From: Streptomyces sp. A2-16 | GTDB lineage: Bacteria; Actinomycetota; Actinomycetes; Streptomycetales; Streptomycetaceae | NCBI RefSeq assembly: GCF_018128905.1 | Contig: NZ_CP063808.1 | Location: 6,820,001 to 6,884,000, forward strand | DNA: 64,000 nucleotides | Reading direction: 5' to 3' | In this document: positions 55,037 to 64,000 of the stretch, piece after piece | How the letters are laid out: every line of letters begins with the position of its first letter | Numbering within the stretch: position 1 is the stretch's first letter | Notes under the pieces: generated by a model | The model's input: the letters and a program-made list of their open reading frames with translations, nothing else | Told to the model about the DNA's origin: nothing | Database searches by the model: none | Position numbers and translations under genes: made by a program

Positions 55037-55708
55037 ATGGCCATCCGCGTCCTACTGGTCGACGACCAGCCGCTGCTGCGTACCGGGTTCCGGATGATTC
55101 TGGAGGCCGAGCAGGACATCGCGGTCGTGGGCGAGGCCGGAGACGGCCTTCAGGCCATCGACCAGGTGCGGGCGCTGCAGCCCGACGTGGTCCTGATGGA
55201 CATCCGTATGCCGCGGATGGACGGTGTGGAGGCGACCCGGCAGATCACCGGTCCCGGGCGGGACGGCCCGGCCAAGGTGCTGGTGCTGACCACCTTCGAC
55301 CTCGACGAGTACGTGGTGGAGGCGCTGCGGGCGGGAGCCAGCGGGTTCCTGCTCAAGGACGCGCCGGCCAATGAACTCGTACAGGCGATCCGGGTGGTGG
55401 CCGCGGGTGAGGCGATGCTCGCGCCGAGCATCACCCGCCGCCTGCTCGACAAGTACGCCACGCATCTGCCGTCCGGTGACGAGCCGGTGCCGGACACGCT
55501 GCACACGCTCACCGACCGCGAGGTCGAGGTGCTGAAGCTGGTGGCGCGGGGGTTGTCCAACGCGGAGATCGCCGCGGATCTGTTCGTCAGCGAGACCACC
55601 GTGAAGACCCATGTGGGCCATGTGCTGACCAAGCTGGGTCTGCGGGACCGGGTGCAGGCCGCGGTGTACGCGTACGAGAGCGGTCTGGTGCGTCCAGGCG
55701 CACAGTAG
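55037..55708 (+). CDS. NarL/LuxR-type response regulator
   Basis: This 223-residue protein has a receiver with acidic DDQ near residue 9, the phosphoacceptor Asp in VVLMDIRMP (about 54), and the switch Lys in GFLLKDAP. The LuxR helix-turn-helix follows near 155-210 (LTDREVEVLKLVARGLSNAE, then SETTVKTHVGHVLTKLGLRD). No histidine kinase is adjacent, so its partner lies elsewhere. GAAGGAG precedes the ATG. It is co-directional with the RecB-like gene. Confidence 0.93.
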   Translation: MAIRVLLVDDQPLLRTGFRMILEAEQDIAVVGEAGDGLQAIDQVRALQPDVVLMDIRMPRMDGVEATRQITGPGRDGPAKVLVLTTFDLDEYVVEALRAGASGFLLKDAPANELVQAIRVVAAGEAMLAPSITRRLLDKYATHLPSGDEPVPDTLHTLTDREVEVLKLVARGLSNAEIAADLFVSETTVKTHVGHVLTKLGLRDRVQAAVYAYESGLVRPGAQ

Positions 55709-55716
55709 AACGGCGG

Positions 55717-55734
55717 TCCGGCAGTGCTGCCGGA
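55717..55734 (+). terminator. First hairpin after the response regulator
   Basis: TCCGGCAG-tg-CTGCCGGA is an 8-bp inverted repeat just after the stop codon; the innermost pairs must open to form a loop. It precedes a stronger hairpin. Confidence 0.45.
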
Positions 55735-55751
55735 CGGCAGTGCCGAGGCGG

Positions 55752-55786
55752 AGAGGGCGTCCCCTTCCTGACAGGGGACGCCCTCT
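55752..55786. terminator. Bidirectional hairpin terminator
   Basis: A perfect 13-bp stem (AGAGGGCGTCCCC, 55752-55764, with 55774-55786) and 9-nt loop lie between the convergent response regulator and binding-protein genes. Confidence 0.88.
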
Positions 55787-55804
55787 TCGTGTGCGGTGGC
55801 CCGC

Positions 55805-57385
55805 TCAGCCCTTGCTGAGCTCCCAGAAACGGAAGACCGTCGAGGCGTCGAGGCAGTACTCCAGGCCGTAGACGTCGTCGCGGACGACGGCGTACTGCTT
55901 GGCCTGCCAGACCGGCAGGACGGGGACGTCCTGCGCGACGAGGTCCTGGAGGGTACCGAAGGGGTCGTCCGTGGCGGAGCGGTCCGGCTGGGCGGCGGTC
56001 CGCGGGATGAGCGAACCGGTGATCTTGTTGTTGCTGTAGTTGTTGGACAGCACGTTGCCCTTGCCGAAGAAGGGGGCCGTGAAGTTGTCGGCGTCCGGGT
56101 AGTCGGGCACCCAGCCCTTGACGTACACGCCGTACTTGCCCGCGGCGATGTCCTTCTCGTACTGGTCGAAGGCCACGGACTTCACGTCGGCGTCGAACAG
56201 CCCGCTCGCGTTGAGCTGCCGGGCGATCGTCTTGAGTTCCTGGTCGGTGGCCGGGCCGTAGCGGGACGGCGTGGACCACAGGGTCAGCTTCACCTTGCCG
56301 GTGATGCCGTCGTCGGCGAGCGCGGCGGCGGCCTTGGGCCTGGACGGCTGGGCGCCGTAGGTGTCGAAGAAGGCCGTGTTGTGGCCCGCGATACCGGCCG
56401 GGATGATCGAGTACAGCGGGGTCGCGGTGCCCTGGTAGACGTCGTGGATGAGGGCTTCGCGGTCGAGCAGGTAGGCGATCGCCTTGCGGACGCCGATCTT
56501 GCCCGCGACCGGGTCGTTCATGTTGAAGACGAGGTGCTGGACCTCGGCGCTGGTGCCCTCGACGACCTCGACACCGGAGTCGGGCGAGGCCTTCTCGATG
56601 TCGGCGATGTCGCCCGCGGTCAGACCGCGGTAGGCGAGGTCGACCTTCTTGTCGGTCAGCGCGGTCTTCAGGGCCGCCTGGTCACCGTGGAAGAACTTCA
56701 GCGTGACGCCGGAGTTCTGGGGCTCGGCGGTGCCCTTGTAGTTCTCGTTGACGGAGAACACGGCCTGGTCGTCGTCGAAGGAGTCGAGCTGGTAGGGGCC
56801 GGAGCCGACCGCCTTGCCGTCCTCGCGGAGTTCGCCGGCGTCGTACTGCCGGTGGTCGACGATCGAGCCGGCGCCGGAGGCGATCTTGCTCGGGAAAGTG
56901 GCGTCGGGGGTGTTCAGTTTGAAGACGACCGTCTTCTCGTCCGGGGTCTCGACCTCGTCGAGCATCGGGAACATGATCGCCGGACCGGCGTCGTCATTGA
57001 TCTTCAGCGTGCGGTCGAAGGAGAACTTGACGTCCTCGGAGGTGAGCGCGTCGCCGTTGCTGAACTTGAGGCCGTCCTTGAGCGTGCACTCGTAGACCTG
57101 CGTCCTGGTGTCCGTGAACTCGCAGCTCTGGGCCGCGTCCGGCTCCGGTTCCGTGCCGCCCTTGGGGAAGCTGAGCAGCGACTGGAAGACGTTGTTGAAC
57201 AACAGCCAGGAGCCGGGGTCGTAGCCGGAGGCGGGGTCGGTGGCGAGGACGTCGTCGGACATCCCCATGACCACGGAGGAGCCGCCGGAACCGGAGTCCC
57301 CCGACTCCGTGCCGCAGCCGGCCAGCAGACCGGAGGCGAGCCCCGCCACGACCGGCAGGACCTGCCACTGTATGCGCTTGTTCAC
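55805..57385 (-). CDS. Oligopeptide-type ABC substrate-binding lipoprotein (SBP family 5), copy A
   Basis: This 526-residue protein has a lipoprotein signal ending LLAGC (Cys24), then a family 5 fold with FSNGDALTSEDVKFSFDRTL and ending FWELSKG. It captures peptides, nickel or other solutes for an ABC importer. The GTG start is at 57385. It is a paralogue of the next gene (both end WELGKG/WELSKG and share PDYPDADNF/PDFPDADNY). No permease or ATPase genes are adjacent, so the importer is encoded elsewhere. Confidence 0.9.
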   Translation of the reverse strand: MNKRIQWQVLPVVAGLASGLLAGCGTESGDSGSGGSSVVMGMSDDVLATDPASGYDPGSWLLFNNVFQSLLSFPKGGTEPEPDAAQSCEFTDTRTQVYECTLKDGLKFSNGDALTSEDVKFSFDRTLKINDDAGPAIMFPMLDEVETPDEKTVVFKLNTPDATFPSKIASGAGSIVDHRQYDAGELREDGKAVGSGPYQLDSFDDDQAVFSVNENYKGTAEPQNSGVTLKFFHGDQAALKTALTDKKVDLAYRGLTAGDIADIEKASPDSGVEVVEGTSAEVQHLVFNMNDPVAGKIGVRKAIAYLLDREALIHDVYQGTATPLYSIIPAGIAGHNTAFFDTYGAQPSRPKAAAALADDGITGKVKLTLWSTPSRYGPATDQELKTIARQLNASGLFDADVKSVAFDQYEKDIAAGKYGVYVKGWVPDYPDADNFTAPFFGKGNVLSNNYSNNKITGSLIPRTAAQPDRSATDDPFGTLQDLVAQDVPVLPVWQAKQYAVVRDDVYGLEYCLDASTVFRFWELSKG

Positions 57386-57465
57386 GTGCGAGTGCCTTGT
57401 CGTCGATTCTTGTGGAATCCCGGGACCCGTCCGCCGAGGCCCGGGGCGATGGAGGCGTCGGCCGG

Positions 57466-59070
57466 TCAGCCGCTCACGCCCTTGCCGAGTTCCCACAGCT
57501 GCAGCGTCGAGGAGGAGTTGAGCGCGTAGGCGGTGCCCGTGACGTCGTCGCGTGCGGCGACGTACTGGTTGCCCTGCCACAGCGGCAGCACGGGGACGTC
57601 GTCGGCGACGATGTCCTGGATCTCGGTCAGGCTTCCGGACGCGGCGATGCGGTCGGCCTCGCGGCGGGAGTCCGGGATCAGGGTGTTGCGGATCTCGCTG
57701 TTGTCGTAGGGCGAGCCGAGGAAGTTGTCCTTGTCGAGGAACGGGGCGAGGTAGTTGTCGGCGTCGGGGAAGTCCGGGAACCAGCCCATGCCGTAGACGT
57801 CGTACTTGCCCTTCTGCTCGGCCGGCCGGAAGGTCGACCAGGGAGCGCCCTCGATGCGGACCTGGAAGAGGCCGCTACCGTTGAGCTGCTTCTGCAGGTC
57901 CTCGAACTCCTCCTTGGTGGCCGGGCCGTAGTGGTCCGTCGTGTAGTGGAGGGTCAGCTTCACCGGCGTGGAGACATTGGCCTGCGTCAGCAGGGACTTG
58001 GCCTTGGTGACGCTCGGGTCGCCGTACTTGTTGAAGAAGGCGTTGGAGTGGCCGGTGATGCTGGCCGGGACCAGCGAGAAGAGCGGCTCGGCCTGGGTGC
58101 CGTAGACCTTGGAGACGAGCTCGCTGCGGTTGATGAGCTGGGCCATCGCCTGGCGCACGGCACGGGACTTCACGGTCGGGGCGTTGGTGTTGAAGGCGAG
58201 GTAGCGGATCTCCAGACCGGCCATCTCGACGAGGTCCACGTCGCCGCCGGACGCGTTGGAGAGCTTGTTGATCTGCGCGGGCGACATGGTGCGGGTGATG
58301 AGGTCGATGTCGCCCTTCTCGAGGGCGGTGCCCATGGCGTCGGCGTCCGGGTAGGAGCGCAGTTCGACCTTGTCGTTGTTCACCGTCAACGACCCCTTGT
58401 AGTTGGGGTTCTTGGTGAACACGGCGTTCACGAGCTCGTCGTTCTTGACGTCGGCCTTCATGGTGTAGGGGCCGGAGCCGTCGACGTCGAAGCCGTCGCG
58501 GAGCTTGTTCTTCGCGTAGTCGTCGGGGTTGACGATGCCGGCGACCGGGGTCGACAGCTTGTACGGGAAGGTGGCGTCCGCGGTCTTGAGGTGGAAGATG
58601 ACCTCGCGGTCGCCCTTGGTCTCGACGGTGTCGATGGTGGACAGCAGGGCGAAGACGCCGGAGTCGGCCTTGAGGGCGAGGGCGCGGTCGATGGAGTACT
58701 TCACGTCGGCCGCGGTGATGGCCTCGCCGTTGGAGAACTTCAGGCCCTCGCGCAGGGTGCAGACGTAACGCTCGTTGCCGCTGTCGCTGAAGCCGCAGGA
58801 CTGGGCGGCCTCGGGCACGGGGTCGCCCTCGCCCTTGGGCTGGATCATCAGGGTCTGCACGGTCTGGCGCAGGACGTTCCAGGTGCCGACGTCGTAGGCG
58901 TAGGCGGGGTCGAGCGGCGCGGGAGCTTCCTTCGTCGCGGTGAACCGGTCCGTGGTGCCGACGCCGATCGCGTCGCTCGAGCTGCTGCCGCTGTCGGTTC
59001 CGCCGCAGGCGGCGAGCACCGGCGCGAGCAGACCGATGACGGCCGGCAGCACCAAAGTCTTGCGGTTCAT
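57466..59070 (-). CDS. Oligopeptide-type ABC substrate-binding lipoprotein (SBP family 5), copy B
   Basis: This 534-residue lipoprotein has the signal MNRKTLVLPAVIGLLAPVLA followed by AC (Cys22). The fold contains FSNGEAITAADVKYSIDRAL and FPDFPDADNYLAPFLD. The 80-bp gap to copy A and the shared motifs show tandem duplication. They differ in the binding-cleft segments, so their ligands may differ. Its own leader is the long spacer at 59071-59505. Confidence 0.9.
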   Translation of the reverse strand: MNRKTLVLPAVIGLLAPVLAACGGTDSGSSSSDAIGVGTTDRFTATKEAPAPLDPAYAYDVGTWNVLRQTVQTLMIQPKGEGDPVPEAAQSCGFSDSGNERYVCTLREGLKFSNGEAITAADVKYSIDRALALKADSGVFALLSTIDTVETKGDREVIFHLKTADATFPYKLSTPVAGIVNPDDYAKNKLRDGFDVDGSGPYTMKADVKNDELVNAVFTKNPNYKGSLTVNNDKVELRSYPDADAMGTALEKGDIDLITRTMSPAQINKLSNASGGDVDLVEMAGLEIRYLAFNTNAPTVKSRAVRQAMAQLINRSELVSKVYGTQAEPLFSLVPASITGHSNAFFNKYGDPSVTKAKSLLTQANVSTPVKLTLHYTTDHYGPATKEEFEDLQKQLNGSGLFQVRIEGAPWSTFRPAEQKGKYDVYGMGWFPDFPDADNYLAPFLDKDNFLGSPYDNSEIRNTLIPDSRREADRIAASGSLTEIQDIVADDVPVLPLWQGNQYVAARDDVTGTAYALNSSSTLQLWELGKGVSG

Positions 59071-59505
59071 GCTCGAGTTTCTCCAGAGCTGTCGAGTCCG
59101 TGTACCCGGCATGCAGGGGTGGCGCTGCGGATCACGGGGGTAGGGCGATGTTCTCTCAAGGAGATTAGTCCGCACCTGCAGGAGGGTTGGCGGCCACCGG
59201 AGTTGGGCTTCCATCACACAGCGGAACCGGTCGTGGACGCACCGAAAAGCCGACAGGGGAAGGATTGGTGCAGGTTTCCATCAATCAGGACACATGGGCG
59301 CGCCCGAACCCCTCGAAGCGGGGCGTCCGGCACACCGTCGGCCGCCTGTCGAGACCCCGTCGAGTGGGGAACCTCACACCCGTAACGGGGCGGCAGCGGA
59401 CCGGAATTCGGCCATCCGGCGCGCTTTCGAATTAATGCGACAGGGACCTGGGGAATTACCGCGCTATCCGTGTTGCACGCTGGGTGAACACCCGGGGCAT
59501 TTCCG
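59071..59505. other. 435-bp spacer between binding-protein copy B and the HAD gene
   Basis: No convincing gene is seen; short frames have poor codon bias. AT-richer tracts near 59270-59300 and 59420-59470 may hold the promoter of the binding-protein genes. The hairpin-like GGGTGAACACCC near 59483 could end the HAD transcript. Confidence 0.4.
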
Positions 59506-60204
59506 TCATCGAAGGCTGATCAGGCCGCGCAGGAATGGCAGGTCGACCTCTTCGAGCGAGCCGACGACGGTGCGTCCGGGGGCCGGGGCGATGGGGGCGA
59601 CGGAGGGCACGGCCACGACCTGGCAGCCTGCGGCCTCGGCCGCGGCGACTCCGGTGGCGGTGTCCTCGACCACCGCGCATCTGGCCGGTTCGGCGCCGAG
59701 TCCGGTGGCGGCGAACAGGTACGGGTCCGGGTGCGGCTTGGTGCGCGGCACCTCGTCACCGGCGACCGTGAGGGCGAAGTGCCGGTGGCCGAGGGAGTCG
59801 AGGACCCGGTCGATGATGCGCCGGTGGGAGGCGGAGACCAGGGCCGTGGGGATGCGGTGCGCGGACAGCTCGGTGAGCAGCCGGGTGGCGCCGGGCATCA
59901 GGGGCAGGGAGCGGCCGATGCGGTCCTCGAAGCCCTGGTTGAGCAGGACGGTGAGCTCGGGGAGGGTGATGTCGGCGCCGGTGGCCTCGATCAGGAAGCC
60001 CGCGCTGCGGGTCATGGGACCGCCGACCACGACATGGCGCCAGGAGTCGTCGAGGGTGTGGCCGAGGCGGGCGAAGATCTCGACCTCGACGTCCCACCAG
60101 AAGCCCTCGGTGTCCACCAGGGTGCCGTCCATGTCGAGGAGGACGGCCTGGAGGGCTGAGCCGTCTGCCGTACGGGTGATGGGTGCGGGGACCGTGCTGG
60201 TCAT
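59506..60204 (-). CDS. HAD-superfamily phosphatase
   Basis: This 232-residue protein has the catalytic motif LLDMDGTLVDTEG (Asp nucleophile and acid/base), motif II LVSASH, and motif III/IV GDEVPRTKPHPDPYL and VVEDTATGV. It is a beta-phosphoglucomutase-like (subfamily IA) enzyme; the substrate is unknown. AAGGAGG precedes the ATG. It lies downstream of metH past strong hairpins. Confidence 0.9.
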   Translation of the reverse strand: MTSTVPAPITRTADGSALQAVLLDMDGTLVDTEGFWWDVEVEIFARLGHTLDDSWRHVVVGGPMTRSAGFLIEATGADITLPELTVLLNQGFEDRIGRSLPLMPGATRLLTELSAHRIPTALVSASHRRIIDRVLDSLGHRHFALTVAGDEVPRTKPHPDPYLFAATGLGAEPARCAVVEDTATGVAAAEAAGCQVVAVPSVAPIAPAPGRTVVGSLEEVDLPFLRGLISLR

Positions 60205-60227
60205 CCACGTACCTCCTTGAGGGACGA

Positions 60228-60260
60228 GCAGGCCGGTTCCCACGAGGGGAACCGGCCTGC
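60228..60260. terminator. 14-bp perfect hairpin between metH and the HAD gene
   Basis: GCAGGCCGGTTCCC (60228-60241) pairs exactly with 60247-60260 across an ACGAG loop. It lies 107 bp past the metH stop and 24 bp before the HAD start, so it is also in that gene's leader. Confidence 0.85.
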
Positions 60261-60307
60261 GGTGGACCGACCAGTGTACGACTTATCCGATCAGTGTGCT
60301 CGGTGAG

Positions 60308-60337
60308 CCGCGACCCGGCGGGCTCGGCGGGTCGCGG
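60308..60337 (-). terminator. Proximal hairpin after metH
   Basis: CCGCGACCC (60308-60316) pairs with 60329-60337, 30 bp past the metH stop. A 19-bp near-repeat, GCGCAGGGCTCGGCGGGCG, then occurs twice up to the stop codon. Confidence 0.55.
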
Positions 60338-60366
60338 CGCAGGGCTCGGCGGGCGCCGCGCAGGGC

Positions 60367-63300
60367 TCAGCGGGCGTTGAAGTACTTCGCCTCCGGGTGG
60401 TGGATGACGATCGCGTCGGTGGACTGCTCGGGGTGCAGCTGGAACTCCTCGCTCAGCTGGACACCGATCCGCTCCGGCTGGAGCAGGTCGGCGATCTTGG
60501 CGCGGTCCTCCAGGTTCGGGCAGGCGCCGTAGCCGAGGGAGAAGCGGGCACCCCGGTACTTCAGGGCGAACATGTCCTCGACATCGCTGGGGTCCTCACC
60601 GGCGAAGCCGAGCTCGGAACGCACGCGCGCGTGCCAGTACTCGGCGAGCGCCTCGGCCAACTGGACGGACAGGCCGTGCAGTTCGAGGTAGTCGCGGTAG
60701 GCGTTGGCCTCGAACAGCTTGGCGGTCTGCTCACCGATCCGCGAGCCGACGGTGACGACCTGTAGGCCGACCACGTCGGTCTCCCCCGACTCCTCGGGGC
60801 GGAAGAAGTCGGCGAGGCAGAGCCGACGGCCGCGGCGCTGGCGCGGGAAGGTGAAGCGGGTGCGCTCGTTGCCCTGCTCGTCCAGGATGATCAGGTCGTC
60901 GTCCTTGGACACACAGGGGAAGTAGCCGTAGACGACGGCCGCTTCGAGGAGGTTCTCGGTCTGGAGCCGGTCCAGCAGGCCGCGCAGCCGGGGCCGGCCC
61001 TCGGTCTCGACGAGCTCCTCGTACGTCGGCCCCTCGCCGGTACGGGCCTGCTTGAGTCCCCACTGGCCCTTGAAGAGGGCGCCCTCGTCCAGCCAGGAGG
61101 CGTACTCCTTGAGCTGGATGCCCTTGATGACCCGGGTGTCCCAGAACGGCGGGGTGGGCACCGGGTTGTCGACGGCCACGTCGGAGCGCACATGCCCCTC
61201 TTCGGGCCGCTCCTCCTCGACGCTCACGGCACCGGCGCGCACCCGGCGCTGCTTGAGCTCGGGCAGTTTGGCACCGGGCACGCCCCGCTTGACGCCGATG
61301 AGGGCGTCCATGAGGCGCAGCCCCTCGAACGCGTCGCGGGCGTAGCGGACTTCGCCCTCGTAGATCTCGTGCAGGTCCTGTTCGACGTACGCCCTCGTCA
61401 GCGCGGCTCCGCCGAGGATGACCGGGAAGTCGGCGGCCAGGCCGCGCTGGTTGAGCTCCTCCAGGTTCTCCTTCATGATCACCGTGGACTTGACCAGGAG
61501 TCCCGACATGCCGATGACGTCGGCGCGGTGTTCGGCGGCGGCGTCCAGGATCGCGGAGACCGGCTGCTTGATGCCGAGGTTGACCACGTTGTAGCCGTTG
61601 TTGGACAGGATGATGTCGACGAGGTTCTTGCCGATGTCGTGGACGTCGCCACGGACGGTGGCGAGCACGATGGTGCCCTTGCCGGCCTCGTCGCCCTCGA
61701 CCTTCTCCATGTGCGGTTCGAGGTAGGCCACCGCGGTCTTCATGACCTCGGCGGACTGGAGGACGAAGGGCAGCTGCATCTGGCCGGAGCCGAAGAGCTC
61801 GCCGACGACCTTCATGCCGTCCAGGAGGGTGTCGTTGACGATGTCGAGGGCGGGGCGCGTCTGGAGGGCCTCGTCGAGGTCGGCCTCCAGGCCGTTCTTC
61901 TCGCCGTCGATGATGCGTCGCTTGAGGCGCTCCTCCAGCGGCAGGGCGGCCAGTTCCTCGGCCCGGCCCGCCTTCAGGGACTTGGTGGTGGCGCCCTCGA
62001 AGAGGGCCATCAGCTTCTGCAGCGGGTCGTAGCCCTCGGCGCGGCGGTCGTGGATGAGGTCCAGGGCGGTCTGGACCTCCTCCTCGGTGAAGCGGGCGAT
62101 GGGCAGGATCTTCGACGCGTGCACGATCGCCGAGTCCAGGCCCGCCTTCACGCACTCGTCGAGGAAGACCGAGTTGAGCAGGACACGGGCGGCCGGGTTG
62201 AGGCCGAAGGAGATGTTGGACAGGCCCAGCGTGGTCTGGACGTCCGGGTGGCGGCGCTTGAGTTCGCGGATCGCCTCGATGGTGGCGATGCCGTCCTTGC
62301 GGGACTCCTCCTGACCGGTGCAGATGGTGAAGGTCAGGGTGTCGATGAGGATGTCCGACTCGTGGATGCCCCAGTTGCCGGTCAGGTCGTCGATGAGCCG
62401 CTCGGCGATCTCGACCTTCTTCTCGGGGGTGCGGGCCTGGCCCTCCTCGTCGATGGTCAGCGCGATCAGCGCGGCGCCGTGCTCCTGGGCGAGCTTGGTG
62501 ACCTTCGCGAAGCGGGACTCGGGGCCGTCGCCGTCCTCGTAGTTGACGGAGTTGATGACCGCGCGGCCGCCGAGCTTCTCCAGACCGGCCTGGATGACGG
62601 GGACCTCGGTGGAGTCGAGGACGATCGGCAGGGTGGAGGCGGTGGCGAAGCGGCCGGCCAGCTCCTTCATGTCCGCCACTCCGTCGCGGCCGACGTAGTC
62701 CACGCAGAGGTCCAGCATGTGGGCGCCCTCGCGGATCTGCTCGCGGGCCATCTCCACACAGTCGTCCCAGCGGGCCTCCAGCATGGCCTCGCGGAACTTC
62801 TTGGAGCCGTTGGCGTTGGTGCGCTCGCCGATGGCCAGGTAGGAGGTGTCCTGGCGGAACGGGACCGTCTGGTAGAGGGACGCGGCGCCGGGCTCGGGCT
62901 GCGGGTTGCGCTCGGAGGGCGTGAGCTCGCGGACGCGCTCGACGACCTGGCGCAGGTGCTCGGGGGTGGTGCCGCAGCAGCCGCCGATCAGGGAGAGGCC
63001 GTAGTCGCGGACGAAGTTCTCCTGGGCGTCGGCCAGGCCCTCCGGGTCGAGCGGGAAGTGCGCGCCGTCCTTCGTGAGGATCGGCAGGCCCGCGTTCGGC
63101 ATGCACAGCAGCGGGATGCGGGAGTGCCGGGCGAGATAGCGCAGGTGCTCGCTCATCTCGGCCGGGCCGGTCGAGCAGTTCAGGCCGATCATGTCGATGC
63201 CGAGCGGCTCCAGCGCGGTCAGCGCTGCGCCGATCTCGGAGCCGAGCAGCATCGTGCCGGTGGTCTCGAACGCCATCGAGACCACCAGCGGCACGTCGGC

Positions 63301-63888
63301 GCCGGTCGCCTCGAGCGCGCGACGCGCCCCGAGCACCGAGGCCTTCGTCTGGAGCAGGTCCTGGGTGGTCTCGACGATCAGGGCGTCGGCGCCGCCCGCG
63401 AGCAGGCCCTCGACGTTGGCCTGGTAGCCGTCGCGGATCGTGGCGTAGTCGATGTGGCCGAGGGTGGGCAGCTTGGTGCCGGGGCCGACGGAGCCCAGGA
63501 CCCAGCGCTGGCGGCCGTCGCGGGCGGTGTGCTCGTCGGCCGCCTCACGGGCGATCCGGGCACCCGCCTCGGACAGTTCGTGCACGCGGTCGGCGATGTC
63601 GTACTCCGACGCGGCCGTGTGATTGGACCCGAAGGTGTTGGTCTCGACGCAGTCGACGCCCACCTCGAAGTACGCGTCGTGGACGGAGCGGACGATGTCC
63701 GGGCGGGTCACGTTGAGGATCTCGTTGCAACCCTCGAGGTTCTCGAAGTCCTCCAGGGTGGGGTCCTGGGCCTGCAGCATGGTGCCCATCGCTCCGTCGG
63801 CGACCACCACTCTGGTGGCGAGCGCCTCGCGGAGCGCGGACACACGGGTCCGGCTGTCGGCGGAAGGGGTCAGTGGCGACGAGGCCAT
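60367..63888 (-). CDS. metH: Cobalamin-dependent methionine synthase MetH
   Basis: This 1173-residue enzyme has four modules. The homocysteine-binding barrel (about 15-330) has the zinc ligands in LNCST and GGCCGTTPEHL. The pterin/methyl-THF domain (about 350-620) has GERTNANGSKKF. The cobalamin module has DVHDIGKNLV, whose His is the lower axial ligand. The C-terminal activation domain ends near RFSLGYGACPNLEDRA, where SAM binds. It methylates homocysteine to methionine. I see no cobalamin or SAM riboswitch in the 112 bp of leader that remain in the window. Confidence 0.97.
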   Translation of the reverse strand: MASSPLTPSADSRTRVSALREALATRVVVADGAMGTMLQAQDPTLEDFENLEGCNEILNVTRPDIVRSVHDAYFEVGVDCVETNTFGSNHTAASEYDIADRVHELSEAGARIAREAADEHTARDGRQRWVLGSVGPGTKLPTLGHIDYATIRDGYQANVEGLLAGGADALIVETTQDLLQTKASVLGARRALEATGADVPLVVSMAFETTGTMLLGSEIGAALTALEPLGIDMIGLNCSTGPAEMSEHLRYLARHSRIPLLCMPNAGLPILTKDGAHFPLDPEGLADAQENFVRDYGLSLIGGCCGTTPEHLRQVVERVRELTPSERNPQPEPGAASLYQTVPFRQDTSYLAIGERTNANGSKKFREAMLEARWDDCVEMAREQIREGAHMLDLCVDYVGRDGVADMKELAGRFATASTLPIVLDSTEVPVIQAGLEKLGGRAVINSVNYEDGDGPESRFAKVTKLAQEHGAALIALTIDEEGQARTPEKKVEIAERLIDDLTGNWGIHESDILIDTLTFTICTGQEESRKDGIATIEAIRELKRRHPDVQTTLGLSNISFGLNPAARVLLNSVFLDECVKAGLDSAIVHASKILPIARFTEEEVQTALDLIHDRRAEGYDPLQKLMALFEGATTKSLKAGRAEELAALPLEERLKRRIIDGEKNGLEADLDEALQTRPALDIVNDTLLDGMKVVGELFGSGQMQLPFVLQSAEVMKTAVAYLEPHMEKVEGDEAGKGTIVLATVRGDVHDIGKNLVDIILSNNGYNVVNLGIKQPVSAILDAAAEHRADVIGMSGLLVKSTVIMKENLEELNQRGLAADFPVILGGAALTRAYVEQDLHEIYEGEVRYARDAFEGLRLMDALIGVKRGVPGAKLPELKQRRVRAGAVSVEEERPEEGHVRSDVAVDNPVPTPPFWDTRVIKGIQLKEYASWLDEGALFKGQWGLKQARTGEGPTYEELVETEGRPRLRGLLDRLQTENLLEAAVVYGYFPCVSKDDDLIILDEQGNERTRFTFPRQRRGRRLCLADFFRPEESGETDVVGLQVVTVGSRIGEQTAKLFEANAYRDYLELHGLSVQLAEALAEYWHARVRSELGFAGEDPSDVEDMFALKYRGARFSLGYGACPNLEDRAKIADLLQPERIGVQLSEEFQLHPEQSTDAIVIHHPEAKYFNAR

Positions 63889-64000
63889 GAAAGGGCTCCC
63901 TCAGTTGCGACGGCTGTCGGCTTCATGGCGCCCGTGAGTCGTCCCACGCCGGGCGCACCACGCCAGGGTAGCCGGGTCCCCGCGAGGATGGTCGGCACGT

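Noticed and set aside
59187..59435. 82-codon plus-strand frame in the spacer before the HAD gene
   Set aside because: It has no ribosome-binding site, poor codon bias and no recognisable motif.
63889..64000. Cobalamin or SAM riboswitch in the metH leader
   Set aside because: The 112 bp present show no B12-box GCCACTG pattern or SAM-IV core. The leader may continue outside the window, so absence cannot be proven.

Overview
The window is chromosomal DNA from a Streptomyces-type actinomycete. The evidence is very high G+C with a strong G/C third-position bias, GTG and TTG starts, a complete Pup-proteasome locus, a conservon (sensor, roadblock, DUF742, GTPase, P450), and a TTA codon in a secondary-metabolism gene. 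From memory, the order of betaine transporter, rar-type conservon, helicase, Tat, paf genes, proteasome and metH matches the S. coelicolor SCO1620-SCO1657 neighbourhood. No tRNA, rRNA, IS element or CRISPR array was found.

Region by region. 0.1-2.5 kb: a TDT-family transporter, convergent with a periplasmic-binding-like metal/cobalamin receptor and an XRE-cupin regulator. 2.7-6.4 kb: a glycine betaine ABC system in two genes, with permease and two substrate-binding domains fused in one polypeptide. 6.6-8.5 kb: a 5'-3' exonuclease and a siderophore-interacting reductase with an iron box. 8.6-11.2 kb: a DrrAB-like exporter with a PadR regulator. 11.4-13.0 kb: an APC permease. 13.0-15.5 kb: a two-gene terpene cluster (class I cyclase plus P450), followed by about 670 bp of mostly non-coding DNA and an RluA-like pseudouridine synthase. 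17.2-21.8 kb: a five-gene conservon whose P450 lacks the K-helix ExxR. 22.1-29.8 kb: a TetR regulator divergent from a DUF1989 pair, a urea/guanidine carboxylase and allophanate hydrolase; this is most likely a guanidine-to-ammonia route. 29.8-40.9 kb: helicase, lipid kinase, TatC/TatA, a zinc-ribbon protein, pafC, pafB, two FKBP isomerases and pafA. 40.9-43.2 kb: a divergent MFS/LacI pair. 43.3-49.5 kb: prcA, prcB, an endonuclease VII-like gene, pup, dop and the ARC/Mpa ATPase, all on the minus strand. 49.7-64 kb: ferredoxin, a secreted protein, TrmI, a site-2-type protease, a RecB-like nuclease, a response regulator, two oligopeptide-binding lipoproteins, a HAD phosphatase and metH.

The best new leads are these. 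(1) A 20-bp palindrome is perfect upstream of the guanidine operon and recurs with one mismatch upstream of the APC permease 11.7 kb away, which suggests one TetR regulon covering uptake and catabolism. (2) A three-zinc-knuckle endonuclease VII-like gene sits inside the pup-proteasome locus and overlaps prcB. (3) The terpene cyclase has altered metal-binding motifs (DDLHT and a D-ending NSE triad) and its partner P450 carries a TTA codon. (4) The conservon P450 has EQSLW in place of ExxR. (5) A C/A-only leader between the TetR gene and the guanidine operon can form a minus-strand G-quadruplex. Function names rest on motifs and context read by eye; no database search was run.
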